The notes under the pieces were generated by a model. It had not been told where the DNA came from, did no database searches, and was given only the letters and a program-made list of their open reading frames with translations. The translations under genes and the position numbers were made by a program. DNA of 64,000 bases, taken from Campylobacter canadensis. GTDB taxonomy: Bacteria; Campylobacterota; Campylobacteria; Campylobacterales; Campylobacteraceae. This document shows positions 61,733 to 64,000 of this stretch, piece by piece. The stretch is taken from the NCBI RefSeq assembly GCF_013177655.1, contig NZ_CP035946.1:1859010-1923009 (forward strand). The letters run 5' to 3'. Position 1 is the first letter of the stretch; each line of letters opens with the position of its first letter.

Positions 61733-63244
61733 ATGAGTGAAAAAATTATAATTTTTGACACAACATTAAGAGATGGTGAGCAAAGTCCAGGTGCTTCAAT
61801 GAATACTGAAGAAAAAATTCAAATAGCACTAGCACTTGAAAGATTAGGTGTTGATGTTATGGAAGCAGGTTTTGCAGCTAGTTCTAATGGTGATTTTGAA
61901 GCTATAAACAAAATAGCACAAATAGTAAAAAATTCAAGCGTCTGTTCTTTAGCAAGATGTGTTGAAAATGATATTATTCAAGCAGCAAAAGCACTTGAAC
62001 CAGCAGAAAAAAAGCGTATTCATACCTTTATTGCAACAAGTCCAATTCATATGGAATTCAAACTTAAAAAAAGCCCAGATGAAGTTTTAAAAACTGCAGT
62101 AAAAAATGTAAAATTAGCAAAAAGTTTATGTGATGATGTAGAATTTTCTTGCGAAGATGCACTAAGAAGTGATATATCATTTTTAAAAGAAATGGCTGAT
62201 GCAGTTTATGAAGCAGGAGCAAGCACACTCAATTTACCTGATACTGTTGGTTATCGTACCCCTCAAGAAATGTATGAATTTTTTAAGATTATGAGTGAAT
62301 ATACAAAGGGTAAATTAATTTTATCAGCTCACAATCACAATGATTTAGGTTTAGCAACAGCAAATACTCTTGCAGCAATTTTAGGTGGTGCAAGACAAAT
62401 TGAAGTAACCTTAAATGGTTTAGGAGAAAGAGCAGGAAATAGTGCTTTAGAAGAAGCTGTAATGGCTATTAAAACAAGAAAAGATGCCTTTAGCAATTTT
62501 TACACTCAAATTAACACAAAAGAAATTTACCCATCAAGTAAATTACTTTCAAATATAATTGGGGTTTGGCCACAACCAAATAAAGCAATAGTTGGCAAAA
62601 ATGCCTTTACTCACGAAAGTGGAATTCATCAAGATGGAGTTTTAAAACATCCTGAAACTTATGAAATTATGAAAGCAAGTGATATTGGCTTGGTTCAAGA
62701 TAATTTAATTTTAGGCAAACATAGCGGAAGAGCTGCTTTTAAAGATAAATTAAAAATTCTTGGTTTTAATTTAAATGATGAAGAATTAAATCGTGCTTTT
62801 AATGATTTTAAAGAATTATGTGATAAGAAAAAAGAAGTATTTGATGATGATTTAATAGCAATAATTAGTGCCGAAAGTGTAAAAATTGAAGAGAAATTTA
62901 AATTAATCAATCTTCAAGTAAGTGATTGTACTCAAGCTCTAGCAAGTGCAGCAATTAGCCTTGAATGTGATAATGAAATAATAAAAGAAGCAGCAATTGG
63001 AGATGGAGTAATTGATGCTATTTTTAAAGTTATTGATAGAGCAAGTAAGGTTAATGGCTTTTTACAAGATTACAAAGTAAATGCAGTTAGTAAAGGTAAA
63101 GATGCCTTAGCTCAAGTTAGCGTAAAAGTAAGTTTTGAAGGACAAAAAGCTATCATTGGTAATGGTCTTGATTTAGACACAATGCAAGCTAGTGCTAAGG
63201 CTTATTTAGCAGCTTTAAATAGTTATATAAGTATGAATAAATAA
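61733..63244 (+). CDS. leuA: 2-isopropylmalate synthase
   Basis: The 503-residue enzyme condenses acetyl-CoA and 2-oxoisovalerate, the first step of leucine synthesis. The catalytic [10 protein letters not shown] motif, the His-Asn-His-Asn-Asp-Leu-Gly metal motif and the C-terminal regulatory LeuA dimer domain (from about residue 390) are present. leuBCD are not next to it. Ends one base before ruvC, which converges. Confidence 0.95.
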   Translation: MSEKIIIFDTTLRDGEQSPGASMNTEEKIQIALALERLGVDVMEAGFAASSNGDFEAINKIAQIVKNSSVCSLARCVENDIIQAAKALEPAEKKRIHTFIATSPIHMEFKLKKSPDEVLKTAVKNVKLAKSLCDDVEFSCEDALRSDISFLKEMADAVYEAGASTLNLPDTVGYRTPQEMYEFFKIMSEYTKGKLILSAHNHNDLGLATANTLAAILGGARQIEVTLNGLGERAGNSALEEAVMAIKTRKDAFSNFYTQINTKEIYPSSKLLSNIIGVWPQPNKAIVGKNAFTHESGIHQDGVLKHPETYEIMKASDIGLVQDNLILGKHSGRAAFKDKLKILGFNLNDEELNRAFNDFKELCDKKKEVFDDDLIAIISAESVKIEEKFKLINLQVSDCTQALASAAISLECDNEIIKEAAIGDGVIDAIFKVIDRASKVNGFLQDYKVNAVSKGKDALAQVSVKVSFEGQKAIIGNGLDLDTMQASAKAYLAALNSYISMNK

Positions 63245-63709
63245 TTAGCGTAAATTATAACTATGAGTTAATGCAACTGCAATTGCATCTGTTATATCAA
63301 GTGGTTTTATTTCTTTATTAATTCCTAATAATTTTTTTACCATAAAAGCCACTTGATTTTTATCTGCTTTTGCCTTTCCTGTAATTGTTTTTTTAACTTG
63401 CAAGGCTGTATATTCACTAAAATTTCCATAAGTTTGCAAGGTTTTTAATATTAAAGCTCCTCTAAATTGTGCTAATTTTAAAACGCTTTGTGGATTATAT
63501 GCAAAAAATATATTTTCAATTGCAATTTTTGCTTCTGGATAATTTTTAAAAATAAGCTCTAATGCTTCATTTAATTCTAAAATATTATCAATTAATTCTT
63601 TACTTTTAAATTTAATTAATCCTGCTTCTATTAGTGAAATCTTTTGATTTTTTTCTAAAACACAATAACCACAAAACCTTGTACCTGGGTCAAATCCTAT
63701 AATTTTCAA
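63245..63709 (-). CDS. ruvC: Holliday junction resolvase RuvC
   Basis: A 154-residue endonuclease that cuts four-way DNA junctions. The acidic residues are in Gly-Phe-Asp-Pro-Gly-Thr at the start, Ile-Glu-Asn-Ile-Phe near residue 65, and Asp-Ile-Thr-Asp-Ala near the end. Slightly shorter than E. coli RuvC. The TAA stop directly abuts leuA's. Confidence 0.95.
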   Translation of the reverse strand: MKIIGFDPGTRFCGYCVLEKNQKISLIEAGLIKFKSKELIDNILELNEALELIFKNYPEAKIAIENIFFAYNPQSVLKLAQFRGALILKTLQTYGNFSEYTALQVKKTITGKAKADKNQVAFMVKKLLGINKEIKPLDITDAIAVALTHSYNLR

Positions 63710-64000
63710 ATAAAAATCCTTTCTGTGAAATTCTTCTGTAAATTTTATTTTTTTCGTGAAATTATTTAAAAATAATATAAAATAAAAGATATTTTTTTAA
63801 TTTAATTTCAATTTTTTTCAAAAAAATATATTTTTTCTTTTTACTTTTGTGAAATTATAGCTTAAATATTGATTATTTATTTAATACAATGTGATAAATT
63901 ATAAGCATTAAAAATATTATTTTATGGGCTTTTTAAAATTTTTTTCACAATATCATAGCCTTAAATAAGAAAATAAAAATAAATTAAATTAAGGTCAAAA
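63710..64000. other. AT-rich intergenic end of window
   Basis: No gene seen. Long T and A runs; a TGTGATAAATTATAAGC-like stretch near 63890 could belong to a promoter for a plus-strand gene beyond the window. Confidence 0.4.

Overview
The window is a visibly AT-rich chromosomal segment from a member of Campylobacterota, most likely the genus Campylobacter. The reasons are the gene order cheY-prmA-ftsH-psd-like-pssA, a Cj0264/Cj0265-type S/N-oxide reductase pair, proteins of the Cj0814 family, poly-G tracts of the kind Campylobacter uses for phase variation, and very low GC throughout. I cannot name the species.

Layout. 1-3.6 kb: end of a Bcr/CflA-type exporter, then (minus strand) infA, map, a small membrane protein, an MBL hydrolase, murI and an NlpC/P60 lipoprotein. 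3.5-13.2 kb: the S10-spc ribosomal protein operon from rpsJ to secY on the minus strand. 13.5-13.8 kb: four tRNA genes (Ser, Cys, Leu, Gly). 14.1-17.2 kb: a monohaem cytochrome and a molybdopterin S/N-oxide reductase. 17.3-33.5 kb: an accessory island (below). 33.5-38.9 kb: an amino-acid racemase, a permease, a fold-III PLP decarboxylase and a second permease broken by a G9 tract. 39-64 kb: mostly housekeeping genes (serA, comM, lepA, fldA, cytochrome c peroxidase, uraA, truD, rsmD, atpE, cheY, prmA, ftsH, pssA, leuA, ruvC), with tRNA-Glu, tRNA-Leu, three small outer-membrane barrels (two with poly-G tracts in the promoter spacer) and a NYN-domain protein with a duplicated winged-helix module.

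The island is the main discovery candidate. Six genes share a nearly identical 54-residue N-terminus: a Sec signal peptide ending near Ala-Asn-Ala, then a pro-segment that matches a bacteriocin-type double-glycine leader (hydrophobic residues at -4, -7, -12 and -15, Gly-Gly at -2/-1). Each then has a different cargo of 134-159 residues. The array ends with a gene pair: an outer-membrane beta-barrel and a C39-type cysteine peptidase (Gln34, Cys40, His118, Asp134) that has its own signal peptide and no ABC transporter. The straightforward inference is that cargoes enter the periplasm by Sec, are cut after Gly-Gly by the periplasmic C39 enzyme, and are then exported or displayed by way of the barrel.

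Cargoes fall into types A and B. Every type A gene is followed by a P-family (Cj0814-like) gene and every type B gene by a Q-family gene. P and Q proteins have no Sec signal, start with Asn/Ser/Thr-rich ends and finish in Lys/Arg-Val. Four of the six units have a sigma-28-like box (TAAA-N15-GCCGATGT) upstream, and a broken EF-hand gene at the island edge has GCCGATAT. This ties the locus to the flagellar regulon, and possibly P and Q to flagellar type III export. Short-repeat deletions, chimeric promoters and mosaic P genes show that the array is actively rearranging.
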